A DNA stretch of 64,000 nucleotides from Massilia phosphatilytica. GTDB taxonomy: Bacteria > Pseudomonadota > Gammaproteobacteria > Burkholderiales > Burkholderiaceae_D. The DNA lies in assembly GCF_002968015.1 (NCBI RefSeq), contig NZ_PUIP01000020.1:62001-126000 (forward strand), written 5' to 3'. Numbering within the stretch: position 1 is the first letter of the stretch; each line of letters opens with the position of its first letter. The position numbers and the translations under genes were made by a program. Below, one piece after another: positions 43,820-52,554 of the stretch. The notes beneath the pieces are model-generated. The model did no database searches and had not been told where the DNA came from. It was given only the letters and a program-made list of their open reading frames with translations.

Positions 43820-44212
43820 ATGCAGCTCATCACGACGTTTGCCGTGCCGTCTTTGCTTGTTGGCGGCCTACGCCTGGCAGCGTACGCTCAACGAGAAACG
43901 CCCAGAGGCGACGGGACAATGGGTGAAATCGTCTTCTCGGTATTCTTCGCGTTGTCCATGTGGTCACTGACGATCCTGGTGACTGCGCGCCGTCGCATGG
44001 CGGTCGTTCGCTGGATCGGTGGGGCCTACATCGCGCTGCTGATCCTCATCAGCCTCGCCGCCCTGTGCTTCCTGATCGATGGCATGAAGGCGGGTAACGC
44101 GACGGACGCCGCACTCGCGGCCGGCATTACCCTGGTCATCGTCGCCGAATGGTGGTGGCTGTATGCGTTTGCCTTCTCGGCGGAAGCCGCGCGTTATGTC
44201 GATCCCGCATGA
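43820..44212 (+). CDS. Small integral membrane protein
   Basis: This 130-residue protein has four hydrophobic stretches (about residues 3-23, 36-56, 66-88 and 98-120). There is a short RETPRGDGTMGE loop and a WWWLYAFAF segment near the end. I recognise no family. The start is uncertain: ATG at 43820, or an in-frame TTG at 43766 directly after the AraC stop, which would add a charged N-terminus (DNPTDRAVDRKP). Confidence 0.6.
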   Translation: MQLITTFAVPSLLVGGLRLAAYAQRETPRGDGTMGEIVFSVFFALSMWSLTILVTARRRMAVVRWIGGAYIALLILISLAALCFLIDGMKAGNATDAALAAGITLVIVAEWWWLYAFAFSAEAARYVDPA

Positions 44213-44233
44213 ACCCGATTGTATCGAACACCC

Positions 44234-45580
44234 TTAGTCCAGATCATCCTCATCCGCCCCGCGCTCCAGCTGCGGAATCACCTTCACCAGCAAAATCCGC
44301 GGCCCGTTCGTCTTCTTGACGACCACGTCGAACTTCGGAAACTCGATCCGCTGCCCCTGCTTGGGAATATCCCCCAGCTTGGCCATCAACAGGCCGCCGA
44401 CGGATTCGACTTCATCGAGCCCCATCTCTTCGTTGTTGATGTCGATGCCGAGCACGCGCTCCAGCGAGACGATCGGCAGGCTGGCCTTGCCGATGAAGGT
44501 GCCGTCGCCCTGCGGCAGCCAGTCGTTTTCGTTGAGGCGGAACTCGTCGCGGATTTCGCCCACGATGGCGCCCAGCAGGTTGTCCAGCGTGATGAAGCCG
44601 ACGGGGCGCTTGCCCTTTTCGCCGATCAGCGCGAAGTGCGGGGCGCCGCCGCGGAACCGGCGGAACAGTTCGATCGCGGGCGTGCGCGCGGAGATCAGGT
44701 CGACGGGACGCAGGTATTCGGTCAGGTCGTCCACGTCCTTGCCCGACTGCTCCGCGAAGAACAAATCCTTCAGGTGGATCACGCCCAGCACTTCCTCGCC
44801 GTCCTCGTCGAAATACGGGTAGCGCGAAAAGCGGTTGCGGCGCATCGTGTCGAGGTTTTGCTCGAGTGAGCGGCTCGCGTACAGCGCGCTCACCTCGTTA
44901 ATGGGGCGCATGAGGTCCGCCACCGTGTGCTGGGAAAACTCCAGCGACTGCGCGAGGATGTGGCGCTCGTCGTGCGTGAAGCGCTCGCCCGGCGTGCCGG
45001 TGTTCGTGCGCAGGATCAGCTTGAGTTCGTCGTTCGAGTAATGCGTCTCGTGGCCGCCCACGCCGGACAGGCCCGCGACGCGCAGCACGAGGTTGGCGCT
45101 TTCGTTGAGGAGCCAGATGGCCGGATACATCGCCCAGTAGAAGCCGTACAGCGGCACGGCGCTCCACAGGCCCACCGCTTCCGGCACGCGGATCGCCAGC
45201 GACTTCGGTGCCAGCTCGCCCACGACGATGTGCAGGAACGAAATCACGCTGAACGCGACGACGAACGACACGCCGTGGATGATCTGCGGGCTGGTGACGC
45301 CGACCAGCGAGAACACGGGTTCCAGCAGGTTCGCGAAGGCGGGTTCGCCGACCCAGCCCAGGCCCAGCGATGCGAGCGTGATGCCCAGCTGGCACGCGGA
45401 CAGATAGGCGTCGAGCTGGCTGTGGACCTTGTACAGGATGCGTCCGCGCAGGCCGCCCGTCTTGGCGATGGCGCGGACGCGGGTCTTGCGCAGGGTGACG
45501 ATGCCGAATTCGGCCGCCACGAAAAAGCCGTTCAGCGCCACCAGCAGCAGCGCGAGAACGACGAGCAATACGTTTTGCAT
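44234..45580 (-). CDS. Hemolysin-family CNNM/CBS/CorC protein
   Basis: This 448-residue inner-membrane protein has an N-terminal CNNM (DUF21) domain of about four helices (ALNGFFVAAEFGIVTLRKTRVR, SACQLGITLASLGLGWVGEP, VVGELAPKSLAIR). A CBS pair follows (HTVADLMRPINEVSALYASRS to DDLTEYLRPVDLISARTPA), then a C-terminal CorC/HlyC transporter-associated domain (IVGEIRDEFRLNEND onward). The family is linked to Mg2+/Co2+ efflux. It ends just before the membrane protein gene on the other strand. Confidence 0.94.
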   Translation of the reverse strand: MQNVLLVVLALLLVALNGFFVAAEFGIVTLRKTRVRAIAKTGGLRGRILYKVHSQLDAYLSACQLGITLASLGLGWVGEPAFANLLEPVFSLVGVTSPQIIHGVSFVVAFSVISFLHIVVGELAPKSLAIRVPEAVGLWSAVPLYGFYWAMYPAIWLLNESANLVLRVAGLSGVGGHETHYSNDELKLILRTNTGTPGERFTHDERHILAQSLEFSQHTVADLMRPINEVSALYASRSLEQNLDTMRRNRFSRYPYFDEDGEEVLGVIHLKDLFFAEQSGKDVDDLTEYLRPVDLISARTPAIELFRRFRGGAPHFALIGEKGKRPVGFITLDNLLGAIVGEIRDEFRLNENDWLPQGDGTFIGKASLPIVSLERVLGIDINNEEMGLDEVESVGGLLMAKLGDIPKQGQRIEFPKFDVVVKKTNGPRILLVKVIPQLERGADEDDLD

Positions 45581-45628
45581 AGAAGGTATGTTTAATCGAA
45601 AGGCAAAAGCCGAGCTGCATTGTAACGG

Positions 45629-46540
45629 TCAGGCCGGCGGCGTGGCTTTTTGCGACCCCGCCAGGATGGCCTCGACCGCCGGGTGCATGATCTTGCGGTC
45701 GCTCGAGATCATGTAGAACTGTTCGCGCACCGTCGGCACCGACCCGACCCGCACCGCGCCGAACTGCTCGGCGACGTCGTCCGCCAGCGCGGCCGGCGCG
45801 AAGAACAGGCCCAGGCCACGCCGGCCGAACGTGTTGAGCAGGGCGTTGTCTTCGAACTCGCCGACCACGTCCGGCCGCACGTGGTGCTGCACGAACCATT
45901 CGTCGATCTTGCCGCGCAGGGCATTATTACGTGCCGGCAGCAGGAACGGCGCGCCGTTCAGATTCTGCGGAAAGCCGTCGCCCGCGCCGCCGTACTGCCC
46001 CGCGAGCGCGGGCGTGCCCACGACCACCATCTCGCTGTCGAACAGCTGGTGGCTGAAGACCTTCAACGTCGCGCCGGCGCGCACTTCGCGGTCGGTCAGC
46101 ACGACGTCCAGCTTGTGCAGCGCGAGGTCGGCCAGCAGCGCCTCGAACTGGTCTTCGTAGCACACGATGCGCACGGGCCGGTCCATGCGCGTGACCGCTT
46201 CCAGCATGCGGTAGGCCGACAGCTTCGGCAGCGAGTCCGAGATGCCCACCGTGAGACGCGTGCGGCCGCTGTCGAATTCGTTCAGCGCTTCCTGCATCTG
46301 CTCGCCCAGCAGGAAAATCTGGTCGGCATAGCCCAGCGCCAGCCGTCCCGCTTCCGTCAACACGAGCCGCCGGCCCTGCTGCGCGAACAGCGTCTTGCCC
46401 AGCGATTGCTCCAGCAGCGTCAATTGCGAGCTGACCGTCTGCACGGCGAGCCCGAGCCGTTCCGCGGCGCGCGTGATGCCGCCTTCGTTGGCCACGACCC
46501 AGAAGTAGTACAGGTGGCGGAAATTGATGTCGTTTTTCAT
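45629..46540 (-). CDS. nhaR: LysR-family regulator, NhaR-like
   Basis: This 303-residue protein has a typical LysR N-terminus of the NhaR type: MKNDINFRHLYYFWVVANEGGITRAAERLGLAVQTVSSQL. The effector domain has LTVGISDSLPKL, HKLDVVLTDREV and LGLFFAPAALADDV, also NhaR-like. In E. coli NhaR activates the Na+/H+ antiporter gene nhaA and biofilm genes in response to Na+. Here no antiporter is near. The divergent operon encodes DUF475 and TerD-type proteins, which this protein may regulate. Confidence 0.88.
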   Translation of the reverse strand: MKNDINFRHLYYFWVVANEGGITRAAERLGLAVQTVSSQLTLLEQSLGKTLFAQQGRRLVLTEAGRLALGYADQIFLLGEQMQEALNEFDSGRTRLTVGISDSLPKLSAYRMLEAVTRMDRPVRIVCYEDQFEALLADLALHKLDVVLTDREVRAGATLKVFSHQLFDSEMVVVGTPALAGQYGGAGDGFPQNLNGAPFLLPARNNALRGKIDEWFVQHHVRPDVVGEFEDNALLNTFGRRGLGLFFAPAALADDVAEQFGAVRVGSVPTVREQFYMISSDRKIMHPAVEAILAGSQKATPPA

Positions 46541-46662
46541 TGGCGTAAGGATAACGCAGATTTTTACGAAGTAATCATCATATTATCTTCGCTTTTTCGA
46601 TTGGGTAGACACCTCTACACTGCGCCTTGTCAACAACACATATCCCGAAAGGGGAGAAAAGA

Positions 46663-47733
46663 ATGAAGCATTTCCAAATGTCATTCATCGTGACGGCCGT
46701 GTGCCTGCTGGGCTCGGCCTGGTGGGGCTATGAACATGCCGGCGTGGCCGGCGCGCTGACGGCGATGGGTATCGCCGCGATTCTCGCGGTGATGGAAGTT
46801 TCGCTGTCGTTCGACAACGCCGTGGTCAACGCGTCCGTGCTGAAGACCTGGGACCCGTTCTGGAAAAAGCTGTTCCTGGGCGTGGGCATCATCATCGCCG
46901 TGTTCGGTATGCGCCTGCTGTTCCCGCTCGTGATCGTCGCGGTGGCGGCCGACCTGGGCCTGATGGACGTGTGGAACATGGCCTTGCAGGATCCGAAGCA
47001 ATACTCGATGCACCTGACGAACCACCACGCGGAAGTGGCGGCATTCGGCGGCATGTTCCTGCTGCTGGTTTTCCTGAACTTCCTGTTCGATGACGAGAAG
47101 GAGCATCACTGGCTCGGCCACTTCGAAGCCAAACTCGGCTCGCTCGGCAAGGTGTCGTCGATCGCCGTGATGATTTCCATCGGTGCGCTGATGGCCAGCC
47201 TGGCGCTGGTGCCGGAAGCCCAGAAGATGGTCGTGCTGATCTCGGGCCTGTGGGGCATCCTGATCTACGTCGGCGTGGACGTGCTGTCGAACCTGCTCGA
47301 GAAGTCGGAAGAGGGTGGCGGCGACGTGGGCGAGATGGTCAAGCGCGGTGGTATCGGCGGCTTCCTGTACCTGGAAGTGCTGGATGCATCGTTCAGCTTC
47401 GACGGCGTGATCGGCGCGTTCGCCATCACCAACGACGTCGTGATCATCATGCTGGGCCTGGCGATCGGTGCAATGTTCGTGCGTTCGCTCACGGTGTACC
47501 TGGTGGAAAAGGGCACGCTCGACCAGTTCGTGTACCTGGAGCACGGCGCTCACTACGCGATCGGCATCCTGGCCTTGATCATGTTGGCGAGTATGAAGTT
47601 CCACGTGCCGGAGCTGGTCACGGGCCTGGCGGGTGTCGCCTTCATCGGTGCCTCGGTGTGGTCGTCGATCCGGTATCGCAAGAAGCAGGAAGCGTTGGGT
47701 GTGGGCGGCAAAGAGCTGGCCCACGTCGAATGA
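46663..47733 (+). CDS. DUF475 (TerC-superfamily) integral membrane protein
   Basis: This 356-residue protein has about nine helices and the TerC-like acidic motifs: ILAVMEVSLSFDNAVVNASVL in helix 2 and FLYLEVLDASFSFDGVIGAFAITNDVV in the second half, each with charged residues inside the membrane as in metal/ion transporters. A GGGGAGA site precedes the start. It is first of an operon with two TerD-like proteins and a TIGR00266 protein, the partners of tellurite/stress Ter systems. It probably forms the membrane part of that system. Confidence 0.92.
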   Translation: MKHFQMSFIVTAVCLLGSAWWGYEHAGVAGALTAMGIAAILAVMEVSLSFDNAVVNASVLKTWDPFWKKLFLGVGIIIAVFGMRLLFPLVIVAVAADLGLMDVWNMALQDPKQYSMHLTNHHAEVAAFGGMFLLLVFLNFLFDDEKEHHWLGHFEAKLGSLGKVSSIAVMISIGALMASLALVPEAQKMVVLISGLWGILIYVGVDVLSNLLEKSEEGGGDVGEMVKRGGIGGFLYLEVLDASFSFDGVIGAFAITNDVVIIMLGLAIGAMFVRSLTVYLVEKGTLDQFVYLEHGAHYAIGILALIMLASMKFHVPELVTGLAGVAFIGASVWSSIRYRKKQEALGVGGKELAHVE

Positions 47734-47769
47734 ACGAAGCAGTACTTTTAAACCTGAAGGAGAATCATC

Positions 47770-48345
47770 ATGGCAATCAGCTTGCAAAAAGGCGGTAACG
47801 TCAACCTGTCGAAGGAAGCACCGGGCCTGTCCAGCCTGAAACTGGGCCTCGGCTGGGACGTGCGCGCCACCGATGGCGCCGCGTTCGACCTGGACGGCGT
47901 CGCGTTCCTGCTGAACCAGTCGGGCAAGGTCCGCTCGGATTCCGACTTCATCTTCTACAACAACGCCAAGTCGGCCGACGGCTCGGTGCAGCACTCGGGC
48001 GACAACCGTACCGGTGCCGGCGAGGGCGATGACGAGACCCTCAGCATCGACCTGACGAAGGTCCCGGCCGACGTCGACCGCATCGTGCTGGCCGTGACGA
48101 TCCACGAAGGCGATACGCGCCGCCAGAACTTCGGCATGGTCGGCAAGGCGTTCATCCGCTGCATCAACGCGGCCAACAACAGCGAGATCGCCCGCTACGA
48201 CCTGTCCGAAGACGGTTCGACCGAGTCGGCCATGATTTTCGGCGAGGTGTATCGTAACGGCGCGGACTGGAAGTTCCGCGCGGTGGGCCAAGGTTTCAAC
48301 GGCGGCCTCGGCCCCCTCGCCAAGAACTATGGCGTGAGCGTCTAA
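47770..48345 (+). CDS. TerD family protein
   Basis: This 191-residue protein has the TerD/TerE fold: [68 protein letters not shown] and [24 protein letters not shown]. The acidic GEGDDE loop binds Ca2+ in characterised members. Such proteins act in resistance to tellurite, phage and other stresses; the mechanism is debated. It follows the DUF475 gene by 36 bases with AAGGAGA before the start. Confidence 0.95.
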   Translation: MAISLQKGGNVNLSKEAPGLSSLKLGLGWDVRATDGAAFDLDGVAFLLNQSGKVRSDSDFIFYNNAKSADGSVQHSGDNRTGAGEGDDETLSIDLTKVPADVDRIVLAVTIHEGDTRRQNFGMVGKAFIRCINAANNSEIARYDLSEDGSTESAMIFGEVYRNGADWKFRAVGQGFNGGLGPLAKNYGVSV

Positions 48346-48374
48346 TTTAATACGCCGGCCTGAAAGGAAGCCAA

Positions 48375-49070
48375 ATGCCAGTGTTTACCGTGACCGGGGA
48401 CGTCGATCCCTTCCTCCATGTGGCGCTGAAGCGCGGTGAGACCATCTACTGCGAATCGGATGCGATGGTCATGATGGAATCGACGCTCGACCTCAAGGGC
48501 AAGATGAAGGGGGGCCTGGGCAGCGCGCTGATGCGCACCTTCGCCAACGGTGAGTCGTTCTTCCAGCAGCACATCGAAGCGACCCGCGGCGACGGCGATT
48601 GCCTGCTGTCTCCCACGCTGCCGGGCGCGATGCAAGTGGTCGACTGCGGCCCGAACCAGTTCATCATCAGCGACGGTGCGTTCGTCGCGGCCAGTTCCGG
48701 CGTCGACCTGCGCGTGCGCACCCAGAGTCTCGGCAATGCGCTGTTCGCCCAGAGCGGCGGCTTTTTCGTGACCGAAACCACGGGCAGCGGACAGGTCGTC
48801 GTCTCCGGCTTCGGCTCGATGAACGTGCTGGAGGTGGAACCAGGCAAGGACGCGATCATCGACAACTCGCACGTCGTCGCCTGGGACAGCACGTTGCACT
48901 ACGAGGTCTCGATCACGACCGGCACCAGCGGCGGCTTCCTGGGTAACCTCATCAACAGCCAGACCAGCGGCGAGGGCCTCGTCCTGCGCTTCTCCGGTCG
49001 CGGCAAGATTTATGTCTGTTCGCGCAACCGCACCACGTTCAAGGCGTGGGTGCAGGCGCCCGGACGCTGA
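48375..49070 (+). CDS. TIGR00266/AIM24 family protein
   Basis: This 231-residue all-beta protein has MPVFTVTGDVDPFLHVALKRGETIYCESDAMVMME, FFQQHIEATRGDGDCLLSP, SGFGSMNVLEVEPGKDAIIDNSHVVAWDSTL and an ending KAWVQAPGR. This is the AIM24/TIGR00266 family, often associated with Ter operons. No enzymatic residues are evident; a scaffold role is likely. AAAGGAAG precedes the start. Confidence 0.92.
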   Translation: MPVFTVTGDVDPFLHVALKRGETIYCESDAMVMMESTLDLKGKMKGGLGSALMRTFANGESFFQQHIEATRGDGDCLLSPTLPGAMQVVDCGPNQFIISDGAFVAASSGVDLRVRTQSLGNALFAQSGGFFVTETTGSGQVVVSGFGSMNVLEVEPGKDAIIDNSHVVAWDSTLHYEVSITTGTSGGFLGNLINSQTSGEGLVLRFSGRGKIYVCSRNRTTFKAWVQAPGR

Positions 49071-49091
49071 CAATCAAAGGAGTAGTCAATC

Positions 49092-49673
49092 ATGGCAGTC
49101 AATCTGCAGAAGGGCCAGAAGATCTCGCTGGAGAAGGAAGCCGGCGGCGCCCTGTCCCGCGTGACGATGGGCCTCGGCTGGGACGTCGCGAAGTCCGGTG
49201 GATTCTTCGGCTTCGGCGCGAAGAGCCAGGCGGTGGACCTGGACGCGTCGGTCGTGATGTTCGACGACGCGAACCGCCCGGTCGACGTGGTCTGGTTCCG
49301 CCAACTGAAAAGCCGTGACGGCAGCATCACGCATACCGGCGATAACCGCACGGGTGCCGGCGATGGCGATGACGAGCAGATCGTCGTCGACCTGCGCACG
49401 GTGCCGGCGAACGTGAAGTCGCTCGTCTTCACCGTCAACAGCTTCACGGGCCAGAATTTTTCGACGGTCCAGAACGCGTTCTGCCGCCTGTTCGACACGG
49501 GCAACGGCAAGGAGATCGCGCGCTTCGACCTGTCGGTGCAAGGCTCGCACACGGCCCAGATCATGGCCAAGCTGTACCGCCATAACGGCGAGTGGAAGAT
49601 GCATGCGATCGGCGAGAACGGCACCGGTCGCACGTTCGACGACCTGATGCCGCTGATCGTCCCGCACCTGTAA
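49092..49673 (+). CDS. TerD family protein (TerZ-like paralogue)
   Basis: This 193-residue second TerD-type protein of the operon has MAVNLQKGQKISLEKEAGGAL, MGLGWDVAKSGGFFGFGAKS, VDLDASVVMFDD and the acidic metal loop [19 protein letters not shown]. It differs from the first copy by a glycine/phenylalanine insertion near residue 40 and a C-terminal DDLMPLIVPHL. Probably it forms a complex with the first TerD protein and DUF475. A terminator array follows. Confidence 0.95.
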   Translation: MAVNLQKGQKISLEKEAGGALSRVTMGLGWDVAKSGGFFGFGAKSQAVDLDASVVMFDDANRPVDVVWFRQLKSRDGSITHTGDNRTGAGDGDDEQIVVDLRTVPANVKSLVFTVNSFTGQNFSTVQNAFCRLFDTGNGKEIARFDLSVQGSHTAQIMAKLYRHNGEWKMHAIGENGTGRTFDDLMPLIVPHL

Positions 49674-49690
49674 CACGTTTTTTGTCGTCC

Positions 49691-49778
49691 CTGCGGACCA
49701 GTCTCCGTCCGCAGATCCAACGTGGGCGGCTTGGCGCCCACGCCTTTTAACGGCTCCTTCGGGAGCCGTCTTTTTTTG
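49691..49778 (+). terminator. Three hairpins ending the Ter operon
   Basis: Stem CTGCGGAC/GTCCGCAG (49691-49714), stem CGTGGGCG/CGCCCACG (49721-49742) followed by CCTTTT, and a classical intrinsic terminator ACGGCTCC-TTCG-GGAGCCGT (49750-49769) followed by C and seven T. Confidence 0.88.
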
Positions 49779-49788
49779 TAAATATCGC

Positions 49789-49837
49789 TTGACGACGATA
49801 CGCCTCCGGCGTACTGTATTACTCAATTAATACAGTA
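49789..49837 (+). promoter_or_regulatory. Promoter and operator of the GntR-ABC operon
   Basis: TTGACG (49789-49794) is 17 bases from TACTGT (49812-49817). The -10 overlaps a perfect inverted repeat TACTGTATTA (49812-49821) and TAATACAGTA (49828-49837) with a 6-base spacer. It ends 6 bases before the regulator start, so a bound dimer would block transcription: negative self-control by the YtrA-type regulator. Confidence 0.75.
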
Positions 49838-49843
49838 GACACC

Positions 49844-50236
49844 ATGCCCTCACATACCGCCAACCTGTTTTCCATCGCGACCGGCTCGTCCGAACCGATC
49901 TACCGCCAGCTCGTTGAGCAGGTGCGCCGCCTGTCCGCCAGCGGCCAGCTCCGCCCCGGCGACGAGATGCCGTCCGTGCGCGAGATCGCGCAGGCGCTGG
50001 CGCTCAATCCGATGACCGTCTCGAAGGCGTACAGCCTGCTGGAAATGGAAGGCGTGCTGGCGCGCCGGCGGGGGCTCGGCATGGTGGTCGCCGATTCCGC
50101 ATCGGCGCAACCGGCCGACCGCGCCGGTCTGCTCCGCCCTACGCTCGAACGTGCCGCCGTCGAGGCGCGCCAGCTCGAGCTCGATCCTGAAACCGTCCTG
50201 TCCTTGTTCGCAACTATTCTGAAGGAAACAAAATGA
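49844..50236 (+). CDS. GntR-family regulator, YtrA subfamily
   Basis: This 130-residue protein has a GntR winged helix (EPIYRQLVEQVRRLSASGQLRPGDEMPSVREIAQALALNPMTVSKAYSLLEMEGVL) and only a short C-terminal dimerisation tail (residues 95-130), the mark of the YtrA subfamily. These repressors control adjacent ABC transporter genes. Its stop overlaps the start of the ATPase gene (ATGA), and the operator lies directly upstream. Confidence 0.95.
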   Translation: MPSHTANLFSIATGSSEPIYRQLVEQVRRLSASGQLRPGDEMPSVREIAQALALNPMTVSKAYSLLEMEGVLARRRGLGMVVADSASAQPADRAGLLRPTLERAAVEARQLELDPETVLSLFATILKETK

Positions 50237-51105
50237 GTGCCGCTATCGTTAGCATGTCCTCGGTCAGCAAGTCGTTCGGCAGCCAGCAGGTGCTCGCCGG
50301 CCTCGACTGGCAGATCGCACCCGGCCAGGTCGTCGGCCTGCTGGGCCGCAATGGCGCCGGCAAGTCCACGCTGCTCGAGTGCATGCTCGGGTTGCGCGAG
50401 GCCGACGGCGGCAGCGTCGCGCTGTTCGGCGAAGGCGTCGCCGCACTGTCGGACGAAGCCAGGGGCCGTATCGGCTACGTCCCGCAGCGCACCGACCTGT
50501 TCGACTGGCTGACGCCCGTGCAGATGTTCGACTACTTCCGCGCGATGTACCCGCGCTGGAACCAGGCCAAGGTCGAGGGCCTGCTGTCGCGCTGGAACTT
50601 CGGCCCGCAGCTGCGCAACAAGCCGATCAAGCGGCTCTCCGGCGGCGAGCAGCAGAGGCTCGCCATCATCCGCGCGCTGGCGCACGAGCCGGAACTGCTG
50701 ATCCTCGACGAACCCGTGTCCGCGCTCGACCCCGTCGGCCGGCGCGAATTCCTGCGCGAGCTGGTCGACCAGGTGATCGAGCGGGGGACGACGGTCGTGT
50801 TCTCGACGCACATTCTGTCCGACCTGGAACGCGTCGCGTTCGACCTCGCGTTCTTGAAAGATGGTCGCATCGCATTGCAGGGCCAGACGGACGCGCTGCT
50901 GGAAGGCGCGCGCCGCATCGTCGTGCCGGTCGCAGCGTTGCCGGGCGCGCCGCTGGCAGGGGAGTTGCGCCGCCGCCGGGAGGGCGCCATGACGAGCGTG
51001 ATCGTGCAGGCGCCGGGCGAGGATGCGTTGCGCCTCGCGCGCGAGCCGGGCGTGCGCGTGGAACCGCTCACGCTGGAAGACCTGTTCATCGAGGTGACGC
51101 AATGA
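50233..51105 (+). CDS. ABC transporter ATP-binding protein (YtrB-like)
   Basis: This 290-residue ATPase has Walker A GRNGAGKSTLLE, Q-loop YVPQRTDLFDWLTPVQ, signature RLSGGEQQRLAI, Walker B LLILDEPVSALDP and switch histidine STHILSD. The aromatic DLFDWLTPVQMFDYF segment is usual in YtrB-type exporters. Its C-terminal domain ends EPLTLEDLFIEVTQ. It is coupled at both ends by ATGA overlaps, forming a regulator-ATPase-permease operon. Confidence 0.95.
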   Translation: MSAAIVSMSSVSKSFGSQQVLAGLDWQIAPGQVVGLLGRNGAGKSTLLECMLGLREADGGSVALFGEGVAALSDEARGRIGYVPQRTDLFDWLTPVQMFDYFRAMYPRWNQAKVEGLLSRWNFGPQLRNKPIKRLSGGEQQRLAIIRALAHEPELLILDEPVSALDPVGRREFLRELVDQVIERGTTVVFSTHILSDLERVAFDLAFLKDGRIALQGQTDALLEGARRIVVPVAALPGAPLAGELRRRREGAMTSVIVQAPGEDALRLAREPGVRVEPLTLEDLFIEVTQ

Positions 51106-52541
51106 ACGCCGCGCTGCGGGATTTCCGCATGGTCTGGCGCGCGGCCGCGGCGCAGCGCGAGGCGCAGGCCGTCCGCACGCTGGCGATGGCGCTGGGCGCG
51201 GCGGCGTCGTGCGCCGTCATTTTCATCGCGGTGGGCGCGGTGAACGGCGGATTGGATGCGCTGCAGGCCCTGCGCCTGCTGGCCGGCTTTGCGATGCTGG
51301 TGCTGGTGCTCGTCTGGACGTTCCTGTTCGTGCCGGGTTCCATCCGCATGAATTCGCCCGTCAACGCGTGGCTGCTGCCGCGCCAGCGCCGCCGCCTGCT
51401 GCAGATGACGACGGCGTACTGGCTGTTCGCTTCGGTTGGCATGGCCTTTGGCCTCGACAAGTGGATCGCGTTGCCGGCCGTAGCCTTGTCCGTGCTCGGC
51501 CTCGCGCTGCTCACCGCCGGCAACAAGCATGTCGTGTTCGTTCTCGTCGTGGGCGGTAACTGGCCGTGGCTGGCGCACGTCGTCCTGCCGCCGGCGTGGG
51601 CCGATGCGGCCACCGGCCGCGTCGCCGCGCTCGTGCTGGGCATTGTCGTCGTCCCCATCGCGGTGTGGGCGTTGCGCTGGCTGTATCCGGCCCGCGGCGA
51701 TGCCTATCTCGCGCGGCGCGCCGACCAGATCAAGCGCCTCGGCCGCTTCGACCAGTGCGGCGACGAGAAGCAGCCGGTGCCCGAGGGGCCGGCGGCGATG
51801 GGTAATCTGCCGTTCTACTTCGTCGCGCTGCGCTGCGACCTGAAACGCGCCGACCCCGCAGCCATGCTGATGCACGCGCTGGGCCCGGCCGCGCACTGGA
51901 GCGCGTGGATCGGCGGCCTCGTCACCGTGCTGTTCATGGGCGCCGTTGCCCGTCTCGTGTTCATCTGGTCGCACGCCGAGAGCCTGCAGCCGCTCATCGG
52001 CTGGATGACGACCGTCGGCCCGGCCCTGCTCGCGCTGACCATCGCGTTCAGCACGGCCCAGTACGGCCAGCAGATGCGCCGCACGCAGGGCGAGCAGGCG
52101 TTATTGCGCCTGACGCCGCTGGCCGGCAATGCGGCCTTGCTGAACCGGCGCCTTGCCGGGCGCGTGCTGCGCCAGGCACTCGGCTGCTGGGCCGCGCTGA
52201 CCGTCGTCGTGCTGGGCGTGTCGCTGCTGCTCGAAGCCGGTCCGGACGCGCTGCTGCGCCAGCTGGGCCTGTGCAGCCTGGCCGGCCAGGTGGCGATGAT
52301 GGGCCTGTTGGGCGATTACGCGAACGGCACCGGCGGCTGGCACCTGATGCTGGGCCTGCGCGCCGGTGTGCTGGCCGCCGTGCAGGCGTTCCTCGCGGTC
52401 GGGCTGGGCCAGCTCACCGGCACGTCGCCGTGGCCGTGGCTGATCGAAATCTCGCTGGCCGTTTGCATCGTCCTGTTGCGGCTCGACTGGAAGCGCATGC
52501 TGGCCGCGCCGCCGGCCTTCCCGGCGGGCCGGCTGGCGTGA
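51102..52541 (+). CDS. ABC exporter membrane subunit, unclassified
   Basis: This 479-residue membrane protein has about twelve hydrophobic helices. A soluble loop around residues 205-245 (RRADQIKRLGRFDQCGDEKQPVPEG) divides two halves of six. I cannot assign a known permease subfamily; it is longer than the usual ABC-2 permease. Coupling to the ATPase gene by ATGA makes it the cognate membrane part. YtrA-type operons commonly respond to cell-wall antibiotics or envelope stress, so export of such a compound is a guess. Confidence 0.75.
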   Translation: MNAALRDFRMVWRAAAAQREAQAVRTLAMALGAAASCAVIFIAVGAVNGGLDALQALRLLAGFAMLVLVLVWTFLFVPGSIRMNSPVNAWLLPRQRRRLLQMTTAYWLFASVGMAFGLDKWIALPAVALSVLGLALLTAGNKHVVFVLVVGGNWPWLAHVVLPPAWADAATGRVAALVLGIVVVPIAVWALRWLYPARGDAYLARRADQIKRLGRFDQCGDEKQPVPEGPAAMGNLPFYFVALRCDLKRADPAAMLMHALGPAAHWSAWIGGLVTVLFMGAVARLVFIWSHAESLQPLIGWMTTVGPALLALTIAFSTAQYGQQMRRTQGEQALLRLTPLAGNAALLNRRLAGRVLRQALGCWAALTVVVLGVSLLLEAGPDALLRQLGLCSLAGQVAMMGLLGDYANGTGGWHLMLGLRAGVLAAVQAFLAVGLGQLTGTSPWPWLIEISLAVCIVLLRLDWKRMLAAPPAFPAGRLA

Positions 52542-52554
52542 CCGGGGCGTTGGC

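Noticed and set aside
43077-43970. Plus-strand frame of 297 codons overlapping the AraC gene
   Set aside because: The AraC frame shows both helix-turn-helix motifs; this frame is glycine/arginine-rich without structure.
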